The position numbers were made by a program, and so were the translations under genes. A stretch of 64,000 bases of DNA from Butyriboletus loyo (lineage: Eukaryota; Basidiomycota; Agaricomycetes; Boletales; Boletaceae): NCBI GenBank assembly GCA_038093515.1, contig JBBPSI010000023.1:1-64000 (forward strand), given 5' to 3'. Under the pieces are notes generated by a model, which saw only the letters and a list, made by a program, of their open reading frames with translations, had not been told where the DNA came from and made no database searches. This document shows, piece after piece, positions 49,641-61,335 of this stretch. The first letter of the stretch is position 1. Each line of letters starts with the position of its first letter.

Positions 49641-51582
49641 ATGGAAGAATCGCGACCCTCCACGCCAGTGGCGCCCCCGCAGGACTTGTGGTCCTCGATA
49701 TTGGATTCGGTGTCCTCGACGCGCTCGATACCGTCCAAACAAGTCCTCGTCCTTGGCTCACCTTCCTCGGGCAAATCCGTCCTCGCGTCCTCACTACTCC
49801 AGAAACCCGTCGCAGCAGACGACAGCAAAGACGAATCGCGTACCGATTTCGCACTGGGATATGACTGGGCTGATGTCCGGGATGACGCGGACGAAGGTGC
49901 GTCTGTCTTGTGCGGAGCTTGGTCGTTGAATCGTCGGTGTGCGAGCTGAAGTGTTGTGTTTCTGTCGGTAGATACGTTGGCGCGGTTGTCTGTGTATACG
50001 GTACCTTCGGATGCGCACGCTTATTCGGCCTTGTTACCTCCTTTCTTACCCACGAGGACGGCGCTGCCACATATGCTCGTCATGATCGTGTTGGACTGGA
50101 CGCATCCGTGGACGTTCATGGAGGATCTACAGACGTGGCTCCAATGGGTGGAGCAGTGGGCGAAAGGGGATGGCTCTCGCGAGGTGGAGATCGTGAGAGA
50201 GGAGAACCACGAACGACGTATGTGTTCTTTCCCAACCGTACCTTTGTCGGGGGTTATGGAACCCGGATCTGGAACGTTGCGCAGTACAGGCACATCTACA
50301 ACACTACACGGAGCCATCTGCCGACTCGTTACCCGCTACGTCGAACTTGACTTCGAATACGGTATTACCGTTGGGTCCTGGAACGCTCACGCACAATTCG
50401 GCTGGGGTTCCAATCATCGTCGTGTGCACAAAGGCAGATTTGATCGACGAAGGGAGTGATCTCGTTGGCGCTGGTGCATCGGGGATGGGGGCGATGGTTA
50501 AAGGTAAGGGAGGTGAATGGGAAGAACAGACGGATGGCATTATGCAAGTCCTCCGTACGATATGTCTAAAATGTAAGTCGTCTATATTCGTTTGCGTCAC
50601 GACACACCCAACTCGGATGGCTAGATGGTGCCGCGCTATTTTATACGACTCCTCAACCAAGTACCCTCAACGTGCTTCGGCAGTATACACTACATCTCTT
50701 GTTCATGCCTCCAGCGCCGTCTCCTGGACTAGCCACGGGGACGGAGGCACCTGCACCGATACGAAATCCGTTTGTCTTCCATCATAGACCGAACACACTC
50801 GACCGTGACCGTATCGTCGTTCCTGCTGGTTGGGATAGCTGGGGAAAGATTGGTGTTTTACGGGAAGGATTTGAGGCGCGGGTTTGGGGCGAAGCATGGG
50901 ACACGAATCTTGCGGAGGAATCAGAAACGGAGGTTGTGAGCGGAGCAAAGAGAATGTACCGAACGTTGGTGCCTGATCAAGGCGCAAAGGTGAGCTCTAA
51001 AGCTGATTGCCAAGACACGTTCCTCATTTCCGCCCAAAGCCTCCACCATTGCCCCCATTCAATGCCCCAATGGCAGAACAAGCGTTCCTTGCGAAGCATT
51101 ACGATGAAAACTCGAAAAAGCCGGATCGAGATCCACGCGGTGCGTTCCGCAATCCCGCGGAAACCGCGACGGCTGGTATTGTCGGACCCCTTGGGAGTAG
51201 CAGCTTCAGCCTGCCGAACGTGGAGAAGGCGCTCGCGGAAATGGAAACCGGTCTGGGCGGTGGCAGTGCGTTGAATGCGAGTGTGAACGGAGATGCAGCG
51301 CGACGTCTGTCAAGAGGGGGTGCGCGGCCCACGTCTGGGTTGTCTGCGGTGGGTGGTACGGGAGCGTCGACTACAGGTCGGACTGCGTCACCGACCTTGA
51401 GTTCGTCGCCGAGCTCAACGGGTGGTCAAACGCAACACGAGGTACTACAAAACTTTTTCCAGAGCCTGTTGAGTTCCAAGGATCGAGCGGGTGCGAGTGC
51501 GGCTGCATCGCGTGCAACTGCTGGGGCACCTTCGTTGCCAAAGTCGAATGGCAGTCCTGGTGGGACGGACGATGCGAGCTGA
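49641..51582 (+). CDS. cytoplasmic dynein light intermediate chain
   Basis: Light intermediate chain of cytoplasmic dynein 1, linking the heavy chain to cargo adaptors. Starts MEESRPSTPVAPPQDLWSSI at 49641. Seen: a Ras-like fold with P-loop VLGSPSSGKSVLASSLL, a YDWADVRDD segment, LPHMLVMIVLDWTHPWTFME then DLQTWLQWVEQW, VPIIVVCTKADLI (the NKxD-like position), GAALFYTTPQPSTLNVLRQY then TLHLLFM, RIVVPAGWDSWGKIGVLREG and FEARVWGEAW, then a Ser/Gly/Ala-rich disordered C-terminus with the helix EVLQNFFQSLLSSKDRA. The family is confirmed by the GWDSWGKI..F motif. Stop at 51582. The disordered tail after the GTPase-like domain carries the adaptor-binding helix in animal homologues; here QNFFQSLLSS may be the equivalent. 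Confidence 0.92.
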
Positions 51583-52035
51583 TAGTTGCGATGTCGTCTC
51601 ACATGGTAGTAGGTTTTTTTATGTGATTGGATCATAATACCCCTCGATGTTGTTTCTCGGCAGCCTGCCATCTGTCGACCGACTCGTTTCTTGTTTGAGG
51701 GTACAGATTTTCGTCGACGCCGTATCCATAGGGGCTCATCTGAAAAAGGAAAGACCGCCGAGCCGACGGCGCAAACAGATGGCAACAATGCTGTTGACCC
51801 CGGTGCAAATTTCGCACGGGCGCCCACCCCGAAATCTGCCTCGTTGCAGCTCACGTAGCGTGTCCCCGATCCCCGACAACTCCCAAAAACGAACCACAAG
51901 AATACATAAACTATGGGCAAATGGTGCGCCGTTCTCTATCTTATCTTTAAACTTGGGCCCGCTCAATCACCAGTGTACCCAGGACGACAGAATATTATGA
52001 TAACGTTCTTGGCGCAAAAATGAAGAGTTTGATGT
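51583..52035. other. intergenic, no gene seen
   Basis: Both strands have open frames, but none has a motif or plausible splice structure. It contains the dynein LIC 3' flank and the promoter of the next plus-strand gene. Confidence 0.45.
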
Positions 52036-53353
52036 ATGTCCGTCATCTCTTTCCCATGTCCATGGACAACCTCAGCCGAGGTCGTTCTTAGCTCCGGTGC
52101 CATAAAGCGAGCCAAGCTCGAGAAAGCAGAACACACGATTACCTACGAAGCGTTCGTAGAAGACCTTGACCGTGGTGATTCCTTCACCACATCTCTCATC
52201 GAAGTCCTCGTCAAGGTATGTATTATATCCGGATATCGTCTATGTCTGTACCGACGACGCCATACAGGAGGTCGCAGGACGCCGTTTTCGCCACGCACCC
52301 GATCGTGGTCTCATTGGCGAGTGCACCGCGCGATCCCTACGCAAGTTATCCAGTCCCGCATCTATCTACCGCGAGCGTGCTCCCAGTCGCGGACCTGGTG
52401 CCCGGCGAGGCGTAGACCTTGCCGAGTATCTCTCACACCCCCCAGATGAGCTGGACATGGACGAAGAAGACGATGAGCTGGGTCCATATGGCACCATTGT
52501 GCCTGTCATGGAAGGCAGTCGTTTCAACACAGAATTGTACGATGCGTATCGGTCTCAACACAGTTGGTCGAATTCCTCGACCCCGTACTTTTTGAGCTTT
52601 CCTCATGCCTCTCCCCCAATGTCGTCAGTCCCTCCTCCTGATGCGGCGAGTGACAGGGCACTACCGCCGCTTGTGGATGCCTCGCCACCGGTGAGAACGG
52701 GTGTGTGGCCGCTTTCATCGTCGAGCGGGTTCTTGCACTCGACGTTATCGAGGCAGCCCTCGATCCGTCGTCCTGTGCGTAACAGAATGTCAGACTTTAG
52801 CGAGTTTACAGCGGCACGGCGTAATTCCACGCGGCCACTCGCCCAGGACGAAGATCACAACGCTCAATCAGAACCTCCGGCTGCCAACAACGCTGAGTTG
52901 CCAGCCACGTCTTCCATGGGTCCGCGTTCGTCATCCGCCCAAGCCAGACGCTTTTTCCCTTTTGGGAGGACACGTCGGTTCGAAATTATACCAACACCAC
53001 GACCGGCGGCGAATATGTCGGAAGACTGGTATTTCCCGCCTCATTCGGGGTGGGCGACGAATAATCCGTCTGAGCGGTTGGGTGGGGGACAGGAGCAGGC
53101 CGAGGAACGTTCGCAGGCGCCACGTTTGAGACGGGGTGGACTTCGTGCCCCGGAATCATTGCTCTCGCGGCATAGTTCGCCACCTGTCGGGGTTCCGGCG
53201 ATCGCGTTCCCAACGGCAGAGGAGCTGCAGCGTGTCACGACGGCAGCGGTGGCGGCCACGCCAGCCCCTGCGATGGTGGTGGCAGAAAACAGAAATGAGA
53301 GTGGTTTGGTGGCGGGGGAGGGTGTGAGGGTAGTGGAGGAACGGGTACAATGA
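52036..53353 (+). CDS. unrecognised low-complexity protein
   Basis: Not recognised. Two exons (52036-52215 and 52268-53353, intron with GTATGT donor and CAG acceptor) encode 421 residues. The N-terminal 110 residues look folded (KAEHTITYEAFVEDLDRGDS; GRRFRHAPDRGLIGECTARS). A short acidic run (DELDMDEEDDELG) follows, then long Ser/Pro/Ala/Arg-rich sequence with FPFGRTRRFEIIPTPRPAAN near residue 300. No membrane segments or signal peptide. The frame stays open across the intron and through 1.1 kb, which supports a real gene. Another ATG at 52032 is out of frame. Low complexity makes any similarity search weak. Confidence 0.6.
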
Positions 53354-53476
53354 ATTTATCTAATTGGAAATGACTCATAGACTAGCTCATATGTTTTTCT
53401 CTTTCTGTGGCTGTGCCCGACCATACAAGGAACAAACACTCGCACTATGATTACGTGAGCATCCATATTCCTGTCC

Positions 53477-54709
53477 ATGATCAAGAAGCGAAGTCGTCCG
53501 CAACCCCGCGTCCGAGAAAAGTCTCTAGAAACAGAAGATACACCGTCCGCTCACGTTTCCAACGACGACGACGACGATGACAAGTCTCTTTCTTTCCTCC
53601 TTCGATGTGCAAACACGCTGACGTTCATGTTATGTTTAAAGGCTCTCGGAGCTACTCGAGTTGAGGCGGTTGCGCAAGGCAAGACAGGGTATCGATGTGC
53701 ACAGGTTGTCGAGTGGTGATGCGAGAAAGAAACGACGACGGAATGCGGAGGAACCACCGGAGGAAAAAGGAGGGTTGAGAGCGGGTGTGGGTGCAAAGGC
53801 CGAGGACGAGTAAGCGCGTCGTGTGCTCTTCATCGTCGATGCTTGACAACCGTTTGACTGACGTGTGCGATAGCGAGCAAGAGGACGCGGCTTCCAAGGC
53901 TCGGCGGGCCGTTCGGACGAACAACTTCACCCAACAGACGAACACGCTCGACGTGGATAAACACATGTGCGTCACTTGTACTTGGTTTTCTTACTTTTTT
54001 AGTTGCTTTTTGGGGTTCTCATTGTGTGATAACCAGGATGGCCTATATCGAGGAGAACTTGAAGATCCAACGCCAGCAACAGGATGCCTCGGAAAGCTCA
54101 TCTGGCGATCCCAACAATGAATTCACACTTTCAGAGCGCTGGAAGACGGAGAAGAAGACGGCGGACGAGGGGAGTGTGACTAATAGTCTGGCGATGTTGA
54201 CGGCGATACCAGAGGTCGACCTTGGCATGGAGTGCGTCATTCCCCTTCTGGCTTTTTCCTCGTTTCGAAACCATATGTTTGTCATCTTTTTTATAGTATA
54301 CGACTCAGGAACATCGAGGAAACGGAAAAAGCGAAACGCCAAGTTGCCGAAGAACGCAAGGAACGTAAAAAGGTGAATAACGATGAGGAACACCTAGTCG
54401 CTACCCGATGTACGTGTGTTTGATTTTCTTGTTCCTTCCGGGAAAAAGTACCTCACCTGTTTGATAACGGGGGATGCTATTGCACAGTTTACCGTCCGTA
54501 CATCAAACAAAAGTCGGACGTGGAAATCATGCGTGAAGCCAAGTTGGAAGCGATGGGGTTACCTTCGCAGGGAGACCGTAGACCACGGTACGACAAGCCG
54601 CAAATGGCGACGGACGAACTGGTGAGTGGTACAGCGCCTACGAGGTCGTAAGATGTTCTGACACTTGTCGTAGGTGATGGAACGGTTCAAGAAGCGGATG
54701 CGAAGATAG
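53477..54709 (+). CDS. Tls1/C9orf78 (HCA59)-like splicing-associated protein
   Basis: Homologue of fission yeast Tls1 and human C9orf78. Tls1 binds the splicing helicase Brr2 and affects splicing of telomere and heterochromatin genes. Seen: a basic and then acidic N-terminus (MIKKRSRPQPRVREKSLETE; VSNDDDDDDKS), a helical LELRRLRKARQGID, FTQQTNTLDVDKHMMAYIEE then NLKIQRQQ with intron removal, EFTLSERWKTEKKTADEGSV then TNSLAMLTAIPEVDLGM, a charged coiled coil (NIEETEKAKRQVAEERKERK), and a C-terminal block SDVEIMREAKLEAMGLPSQG ending VMERFKKRMRR (TAG at 54709). The order matches the family. Roughly six introns of about 45-90 bp. Confidence 0.85.
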
Positions 54710-55635
54710 CCTCACGATTCCTTTTTGGCCCAGAAAGCCTTGCGGGTCGGAGAAAGACACTTGATTTACTTCATTAGTTCCAACACTGGTATTGTGTTTT
54801 TCACCCACGGGCCAAGTGTTGACTTCAGCCAGTACCTTGCGTCGTTGATGAAGCGGCAGCATACCCGCCGAGCTATCAGGTCACAAATAATTAATGCCTT
54901 TGTACTCATGAAAGACGGCTTCATTCATGATACGACGACTGCCACAACCCCCTCTGAGTCCGTCAGACCAGCGAATTCATCTTCGAGTTCGAGAATCCCG
55001 CCATGACCAACACCAGTGACTACCATGGACATGTTGACGCCTCTATTTCTCTATTGGACCCACGACTCCAAATTGCCATTTCTTTCGTATTGTGGTGAGT
55101 ATCTACGCCATGCCGACGCTAATCAACAGGGGAATCGTGAGGCGATGATTAAAAGATCAAAACACCAAAAAAACGCGCATACCGTTCGTTCACCAACCGT
55201 CTCACTTGGGGACAACGTCACACACGTCCGACCTTTGGGTTGGATGGATCTCCGTTTGCGGAGTATTTTTCCTGGCCAACTCGTGAATGTCGCAGCGTCA
55301 CGTCTGAATGCTTTCCATCACTCTCACCATCGACTTGCATGTACACATACTACCAACCGGAAGTTGGATTTGCAAGGCGTTCGCGCAGACCCATCGCTCA
55401 GGGCTCAGGGCTGATTCGTGACCTGTTTTCGAGAAAGATGATAGTACAGCGTTATACAGTCATACTAGTACTACAGCTTTCACGCCCCCCAGTTCATTTA
55501 AATGTCATACCCAAAGTATGCATCCGATCTAACCCCCCCAAAAGCCGTACCGCGTCGTCCACATAAGTGTTTGATTTCGCTCCCCAAAAAAGAGAGGAAG
55601 AGGGAAAGGGAGAGGGAGAGGGGGAGAGAGAGAGA
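54710..55635. other. gene-poor stretch
   Basis: Some plus-strand fragments read protein-like (EFENPAMTNTSDYHGHVDAS then ISLLDPRLQIAISFVLW, about 54973-55093) but have no start, splice context or recognisable family. A GA-rich tract at 55591-55635 abuts the sedolisin stop codon. Confidence 0.4.
55591..55635. repeat. GA-rich low-complexity tract
   Basis: About 45 bp of almost pure purine on the plus strand (agagaggaagagggaaaggg and similar), immediately downstream of the sedolisin stop codon in the gene's sense. Confidence 0.8.
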
Positions 55636-58144
55636 TCAAGCAGCCATTGCCAACGCCAACAGTTTCTCAAAGTTGGGCGTGCCGAAACCGGTCACTGTAC
55701 ATGTGAAGTGTGTCAATCAAAAGAATCGAAGACCATCGATCATAAACCCATTTCCATTTTCCAGGCATAGCTTGGGGGTGTCTATCCGCTCCCGGCGTCC
55801 AAGAGGAGCGACCCGGGAAGTAGCGACGCCCCAACGTGGAACGAAAAAAAGAAAGAAAGAAAGAAAGAAAGAAAAGGATACAACGTACCAGGATCCCAAC
55901 CGATGGTTGCGTTAAAGCCCTCCGTCCCACACCCAGGGTTATTACCCACCGTGATATCGTTCAATCCACCGTACCCCGTCTGGTACAACCACGGGTTCAA
56001 GAATCCCAACGCAGGCTTACCAGCGCTGATCCGCGCATCGTTGAGCATCGAGACAAAGGAGGCAAACGTGGGAGAGGAGCAGGACGTGCCGGCGACGTAG
56101 CCTTCTTGGCCCTGGTAGACGATGAGGAAGTTCCAGGCTTGGGCGGCGACGTCGGGGATACCCTGTGTATAAAAAAGGAGGTATTTCAGTGGGTAAATCC
56201 CTAGGCTGGATTCGTCGTTTGGGATGGACGGATGCTTACGCGGCCATAGCTAGTTGAGCGTCGTTTGTCAACTTCTGATCGTACAGATAATTGAGGGGGG
56301 GAAAACACGCACGGGTTGTACAGACCCTCATAAGTTCCAGGGGCGAGTGTCTCCAAGTACTTGCTTACTGCCGTATACTGATAATCAGGTTGAGGGAACT
56401 AACGACAAAACTGATCAGCGTGACGGTAGAGGATGATTATTAATATGAACACACGTAGTTGCTGAACCCTCCGCCAGAGAAGAACACAGCAGTTTCAGGG
56501 ATGTAATTCGTACCTCCGACGGACGTCACGCTGCGTGTATTTGAAACACCATCAGAACATCCTACAAGCCCACTGGCATACACTCACTATGGGCAAGCGG
56601 CAGGGAACTCGGGGAGGAACACGGTCCTGTTGGTTCCATCGTTGGTGAAGCATTGTTGAGTCGCCGGGTTCGCATCCCCATCCCCGACACCGCCGTCACC
56701 GGACGAGAATAAGATAGAGATACCGCGGGCCCCAAGAACGGCAAAACCAGAACAGACGCGGGTAGCATAGCTGTATGGGACTGCCTGTGCTCAGAGCATG
56801 TCAACCAACGAATCAAATAAACATACCTGTCTGCTCATCGTCGCCATAACTCGTCGAGATCGTCTGAGGGAGGTATTCTTGAGATGATACGTAGTCCAAC
56901 CACTATAATCAACGATGATACAACTCAGGCGAATTCCTATGGTCAACAAGCGATGAAACGAACGTCAGCATATGGTTCATTAGAATCCGTCGGAGTGACC
57001 GCATCAGGAATGTAAGGGGGTGAACCCCCAGTCGAGTAGAAAGTTGCCGGAGTCGGGTATGTCAATCCATAAGCAAACTGAGTGTCCAGGTTGGCTTCAA
57101 TGCCAGCAGCTGCGTAAGTCTGGTTGTTCAGGCCACCTGGACCATACCGTCAGCGGACTGGTTGTTGTCCAAAGATAACATATTCCTACCGTTGATGGAC
57201 ACAAAGGTGTAGTTGGACCCGTATGCTGCAGGGTTCTCCAGCTCGAAGAATTGCTGCAGATCCTCGTTGTTGGCATACTGCTCCAAGTAAGCCGTAACTG
57301 CGATCTTGTTACCGTTCGTGGCAGACGTGTTGTACCCGACAGCGTTGTAAAGTTGTCTGAGACAGTTGATAGTGATCTGTACGACCAAATCGTTAGATAG
57401 ATTCAGATACTATATCGGCTGTCATACTGTGCCGTTGCAGCTGGCATCCACTGGGTTTCCAGCTGGCCCGGTAAGCGTCCCGGTGGACGGACTCAACGAC
57501 CCAGCCGGTACCGTCGATGACCAGTGCAGAGTACTCCTGAACGGCCTCAGGCGACTGAACATTGTCGTTGGCTGAATCAGCTCAATATGTTCGTGCAAGT
57601 TCTCTGGAAGACTGTAGCTCGTCGTTCTAACGATGCTCTCGCCGCTGTCCGAGTGAGTGTAGATGTCATATTTCTGCGTTGCTCCGTGTGGTTATTCGGA
57701 TAGGAAGAAAATCATTATTCTTACCGTATCCAGCATCTCCTCCGCAAGGGAGACTGGGACACGAATTGTAACCCAGTCTTGCGCCGATGAACGATAGAGA
57801 TGTTCTTCTTCGATACCATGTGATGACAACCATTCGCTGACTACATCGAGCGTCTCGGGATGAGGTGCCATCAGTGCCTCGGTCTCCTCCTTCGACAAGT
57901 AGGCACCATAGCGCTCGTGCTTTGGATCACTAACTTCCCAAAGGTGCTTCTCGAGGATGGGGAAATGTGGCTGTGGAAGCGCGATCTTTAGCTGTATCAG
58001 ATGGTTGGAAGGTGCAGGGCCATGTCTGAGCCAGCCACGAGGAGGTCCTTCGATGCTCTCTTTGATCTTGTGTGGGATGTCCTTATAGTGGCCTGCACTA
58101 ACGAGGGCGGCCGCGAATGGAAGGGCAAGGAGTGATAGTCGCAT
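55636..58144 (-). CDS. secreted sedolisin (S53 tripeptidyl-peptidase-like)
   Basis: Secreted acid serine-carboxyl protease. From the ATG at 58144: a signal peptide ([18 protein letters not shown]), an S53 propeptide ([40 protein letters not shown]), a linker, then the catalytic domain. Catalytic signatures are all present: [13 protein letters not shown] (Glu and Asp), [12 protein letters not shown] (oxyanion Asp) and [19 protein letters not shown] (nucleophile Ser). The calcium-site region reads [18 protein letters not shown] and ends [19 protein letters not shown]. About ten introns. The last (55695-55888) is unusually long at 194 bp, carries a GAAA microsatellite, and splits the GWDP|VTG motif. 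Aspartate, calcium and Ser positions are from known family biology; splice joins are by eye. The active-site set is complete. Confidence 0.92.
55843..55875. repeat. GAAA microsatellite inside the last sedolisin intron
   Basis: About 33 bp of (GAAA)n on the plus strand, reading as a T/C-rich run in the sense of the gene. It lies inside the intron, so length changes should not alter the protein. Confidence 0.85.
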
Positions 58145-59176
58145 CGTTGTCCCGGGGTCGAGTGGACGGAAGGGTGAGCCTCAGAACACTCACGATGATA
58201 TAGAGCTGGGCGAAGCAGCATGCTTGTTATATACCACGCAAATCCGGATTTTGTGCCAGAGTCGACTGAAACCGGCTGCCATACTCGAGGGGTTTGATAG
58301 GCCTGCTACGACCAGTCTCACGGAAGACAAGGAAAGATCGACCAAACATGTCAATGAGAGGGAAAGATGTATGTTATCGCTCTTGGAATAGATGGAGAAC
58401 ATATGGCGCGCGTGCGAACTGCCAAGTGTGCGCACCAGTTCTCTATTCTTGATTCTCACCGCCAATGGACCGGGGTTGTGCGTGTCACAGGAGGCCCTCC
58501 GGATGGTATGAATGCGTAAATTCAGAGACCAAACATCATGTTCCTACTCATATAAGGCACGGAGCAGAGTAGACGGAGAAAACTCACATTTAATATGTTT
58601 TTCTTCGTTGAGGATAATGCCACCATACGTTAAAACCACACCACACACAATTCCAAGTTTGAATCATGCCAATTGCCACGAACATCTATTCGCCACATGT
58701 ACGATCCCGGTCGTGGCGTCTCTCAGCATGAGCATTGCGAGTCTGCATCCGACGTCTTGTGGCTGCTCGAGCATGAGCATCTGCTGTACTGAGCAAGAGC
58801 ACATAAAGAAGGGAACCCTGCAACTCAAACTGATGGTGTCGTGCATGCCTATACGATGATCAATAACTTCTGATATACCTGTTTCATTCCGCAAGTGCTA
58901 GGTGTTGGTGTGACTTTTCATTCCACGCCTTCACCTGCGAGAGTGTGTAGCGCTACTTATCGGTTGATGACTCGCTTGTCGCTTGGCTATGTGGTATTTT
59001 GGCTCGGCTTTGTTTTTCCATCTGTCTGTTTTCCCACTGAACTTGGTCACCAGGGAATGAGGAATGTCCTCCCGCTTAGTCATCCAGCAGAATTGATTAC
59101 CACGTGGCGTTGTTTGCACGTGTTGTCACTCATACCATTCAAACTTTGATGTCAGAGACTTGATGCACAAAACAAA
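58145..59176. other. divergent spacer, sedolisin / eIF3m
   Basis: About 1 kb between divergent start codons with no supported coding frame. It should contain both promoters. The TATATAAC-like sequence around 58225-58240 (minus sense) could be a sedolisin TATA element, but this is weak. Confidence 0.4.
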
Positions 59177-60704
59177 ATGTCCTCTTCAGACTCGGTCTCC
59201 GTATTTGCAGAGGGAACGTTCGAGGAGCAGCTGCAAGAACTGCTCGGGTATACCTCCCGGGGAATCTCTGATGAGGACCGCACCGCCCTCTTACAGTCAT
59301 TCCAAGATGTTGTCAAGACCCGGAACGCACCACTCGATGAGGGCGCACGACGGACAGTGTTTGAATCTGTGCTAAAAAACACGAAAGGTTTAGGTCAGGG
59401 AACTGACAAAGGTATGTGTGGTCACGGTTTGCTCGCGCGCCCTTCTGACAATGCAGCAGAGATTGAAGGATTTTTTAATCTCTTGTATTCGCATCTATTC
59501 ATTTTGTGGCAGGTCGATTCGTCGGAAACGAGACAGCATGTAATCTATCTGCTCAATGTAATCTCGTCTTCTCCCTCTAACAGCGCATCGGTCAAATATC
59601 GCATGTGAGCCTTTCTGATCATCATGAATACGCTCCACTGAGCATGAATAGATTGTCCAATTTATTCAACGCTGCCCCGCGGTCCTCCGCGTTGCGGCTA
59701 CCAATATACACCACTCTTGTCCGGGTTTCAGCAGCCAATGGCGAATTTGATGTTCTCGCGACGACAAAATCTGGCGTGGAAAGATGGCTCAACGAATGGC
59801 AGGTCTCTGACGAGGAGAAGAGTCAATTCCTACAGACCATCATCGATACGCTTATACAAGCCGGTAAAGCGTGAGTGTTCTTTCTTTAGTGTATTCCTGC
59901 GCTCACTACCTCCGTTCTGCAGGGATGCTGCCTACGAATATCGAATCTTACTCGTACACACTCTCCCGTCCTCCTCCCCACAAAGTCGCTCCTCCGCTGT
60001 CGACACGATCGTTGCTTCCCTTCGTATACCTACTATCTTTGACTTTGATACATTATATAACCTCGATCCTATCATCGCTGTTCGAGACCACGAGCTGTTT
60101 CCCCTTCTCCAGATATTTCTGAAAAGTGGGTTGCCCGAGTTTCGGGCATGGGTTGATGACCATTCCACCCTTCTCGAAACCTATCGTACGTTTTTCGCAA
60201 AAAATGTGCCCGTTTCGCTGAAAGAAAAGCCCCGCTCGTTTGCAGAACTCGAAATATCTCAGCTTGAACGCAAAATGCGCCTTTTGGCGTTCTCCTCGCT
60301 CGCATTCGACTATATTGGGCGGGATCTTCCGTACTCGACGATCGCGTCAACGTTGCAAATCGATACACCTCAAGTCGAGAAGTGGACCATAGATGGTAAG
60401 ACAAATGAAATCCCCGAAAGGAAGCACATTGACGGCCATGTAATTCATACCAGTCATTCGAGTTGGTCTCGTCTCCGGTAAACTCTCCCAAAGGACACAA
60501 GATCTCCACGTGTACAAATCTTCTGCACGCAAGTTCGAGAGAGAGCAATGGGAAGCTCTGGAAAAGCGGCTGCTCGCATGGAAAGCCGGACTCGCAAGCG
60601 TGATCGAAGTCGTCGCACAGGCACAACGCACGGGCGGCAATGTGGTTGAGGCAATGCAAGCGACTCAAAACGGGCAGGGAATCCAGGTAGAAAGCACTGC
60701 TTGA
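59177..60704 (+). CDS. eukaryotic translation initiation factor 3 subunit M
   Basis: PCI-domain subunit of eIF3, in the octameric core that binds the 40S ribosome. Starts MSSSDSVSVFAEGTFEEQLQ at 59177. Seen: EIEGFFNLLYSHLFILWQVD, YRMLSNLFNAAPRSSALRLP, a winged-helix PCI region containing ELFPLLQIFLKSGLPEFRAW and AELEISQLERKMRLLAFSSL, then YSTIASTLQIDTPQVEKWTI, and the C-terminal RTQDLHVYKSSARKFEREQW then EALEKRLLAWKAGLASVIEV. VSGKLSQ-type sequence after the intron near 60395 restores the PCI strand. Short introns split the first half. The stop is at 60704. The order and motifs match eIF3m rather than CSN or proteasome PCI subunits. Confidence 0.93.
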
Positions 60705-61009
60705 TGTATTATAGACTGGCTTATATCTTTGTCTTTGTAATGAAAATGTGGAGTGTTCCAGGTCGGATGGATGGGCAGCAGTGTGCAAGCAACCCAAGAC
60801 TTGTCATCGGCTTCTTGGCAACAGCAATTCAAGGACACAACTTCATGTGTTGATGAGAAATATGAGTATGAACTGCTTAGTACCCAGTACAAGTCGCAAC
60901 TGAAGACCACCAGTAACCGGACGCTCTACTCCCTTCAGCTCCATCTCTAGTTTTTCGTCAGTTTCAATGGCAGTGGGCACATGTCCTACCACACCTCAAG
61001 ATTATGTAA

Positions 61010-61066
61010 CTGCCTTGGACATCATGCAGCAACCGGACTGCGGTTGCTGCATGATGCCCAAGGCAG
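61010..61066. repeat. long near-perfect hairpin
   Basis: Left arm 61010-61035 (starting ctgccttggacatcatgcag) and right arm 61041-61066 are reverse complements except for one position, with a 5-base loop (61036-61040, gactg). As RNA this would form a 26-bp stem with one A-C mismatch. It sits about 300 bp past the eIF3m stop. Confidence 0.9.
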
Positions 61067-61242
61067 CGGACGAAGGCTCGCAAAGTATTCTTGCAAATTC
61101 ATCTCTCAGGTTCAATAACGATAACCATTTTCAAACAAGGTAGTACTACAACAGTCCATATGCAGCCCAACATTTCAACCCAAGTTACACATCTACCTAA
61201 AGGTCCTCCAAGTCCCCCACATGAAGGTTGCGTTCCCCAAAA

Positions 61243-61335
61243 GCGAGATCAAACGGTCATCGCCAACGACAACAGTTTCTCAAAGTTGGGCGTGCCGAGA
61301 CCAGTCATTGCATGGAGGTTGTGTCAACCAGGTTT
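61243..61335 (-). pseudogene. detached 3' end of a sedolisin gene
   Basis: The minus strand encodes [18 protein letters not shown] followed by TGA (61249-61251), nearly identical to the C-terminus of the sedolisin at 55636 ([18 protein letters not shown]). The match extends upstream into sequence equivalent to the last intron (ttgacaca motif), and the equivalent of the acceptor AG reads AA. Nothing of the catalytic domain is present. It is a DNA-level fragment, not a retrocopy, and not functional on its own. Confidence 0.8.

Noticed and set aside
55502..55915. Plus-strand frames rich in Glu, Arg and Lys
   Set aside because: They come from GA and GAAA tracts on the antisense of the sedolisin.
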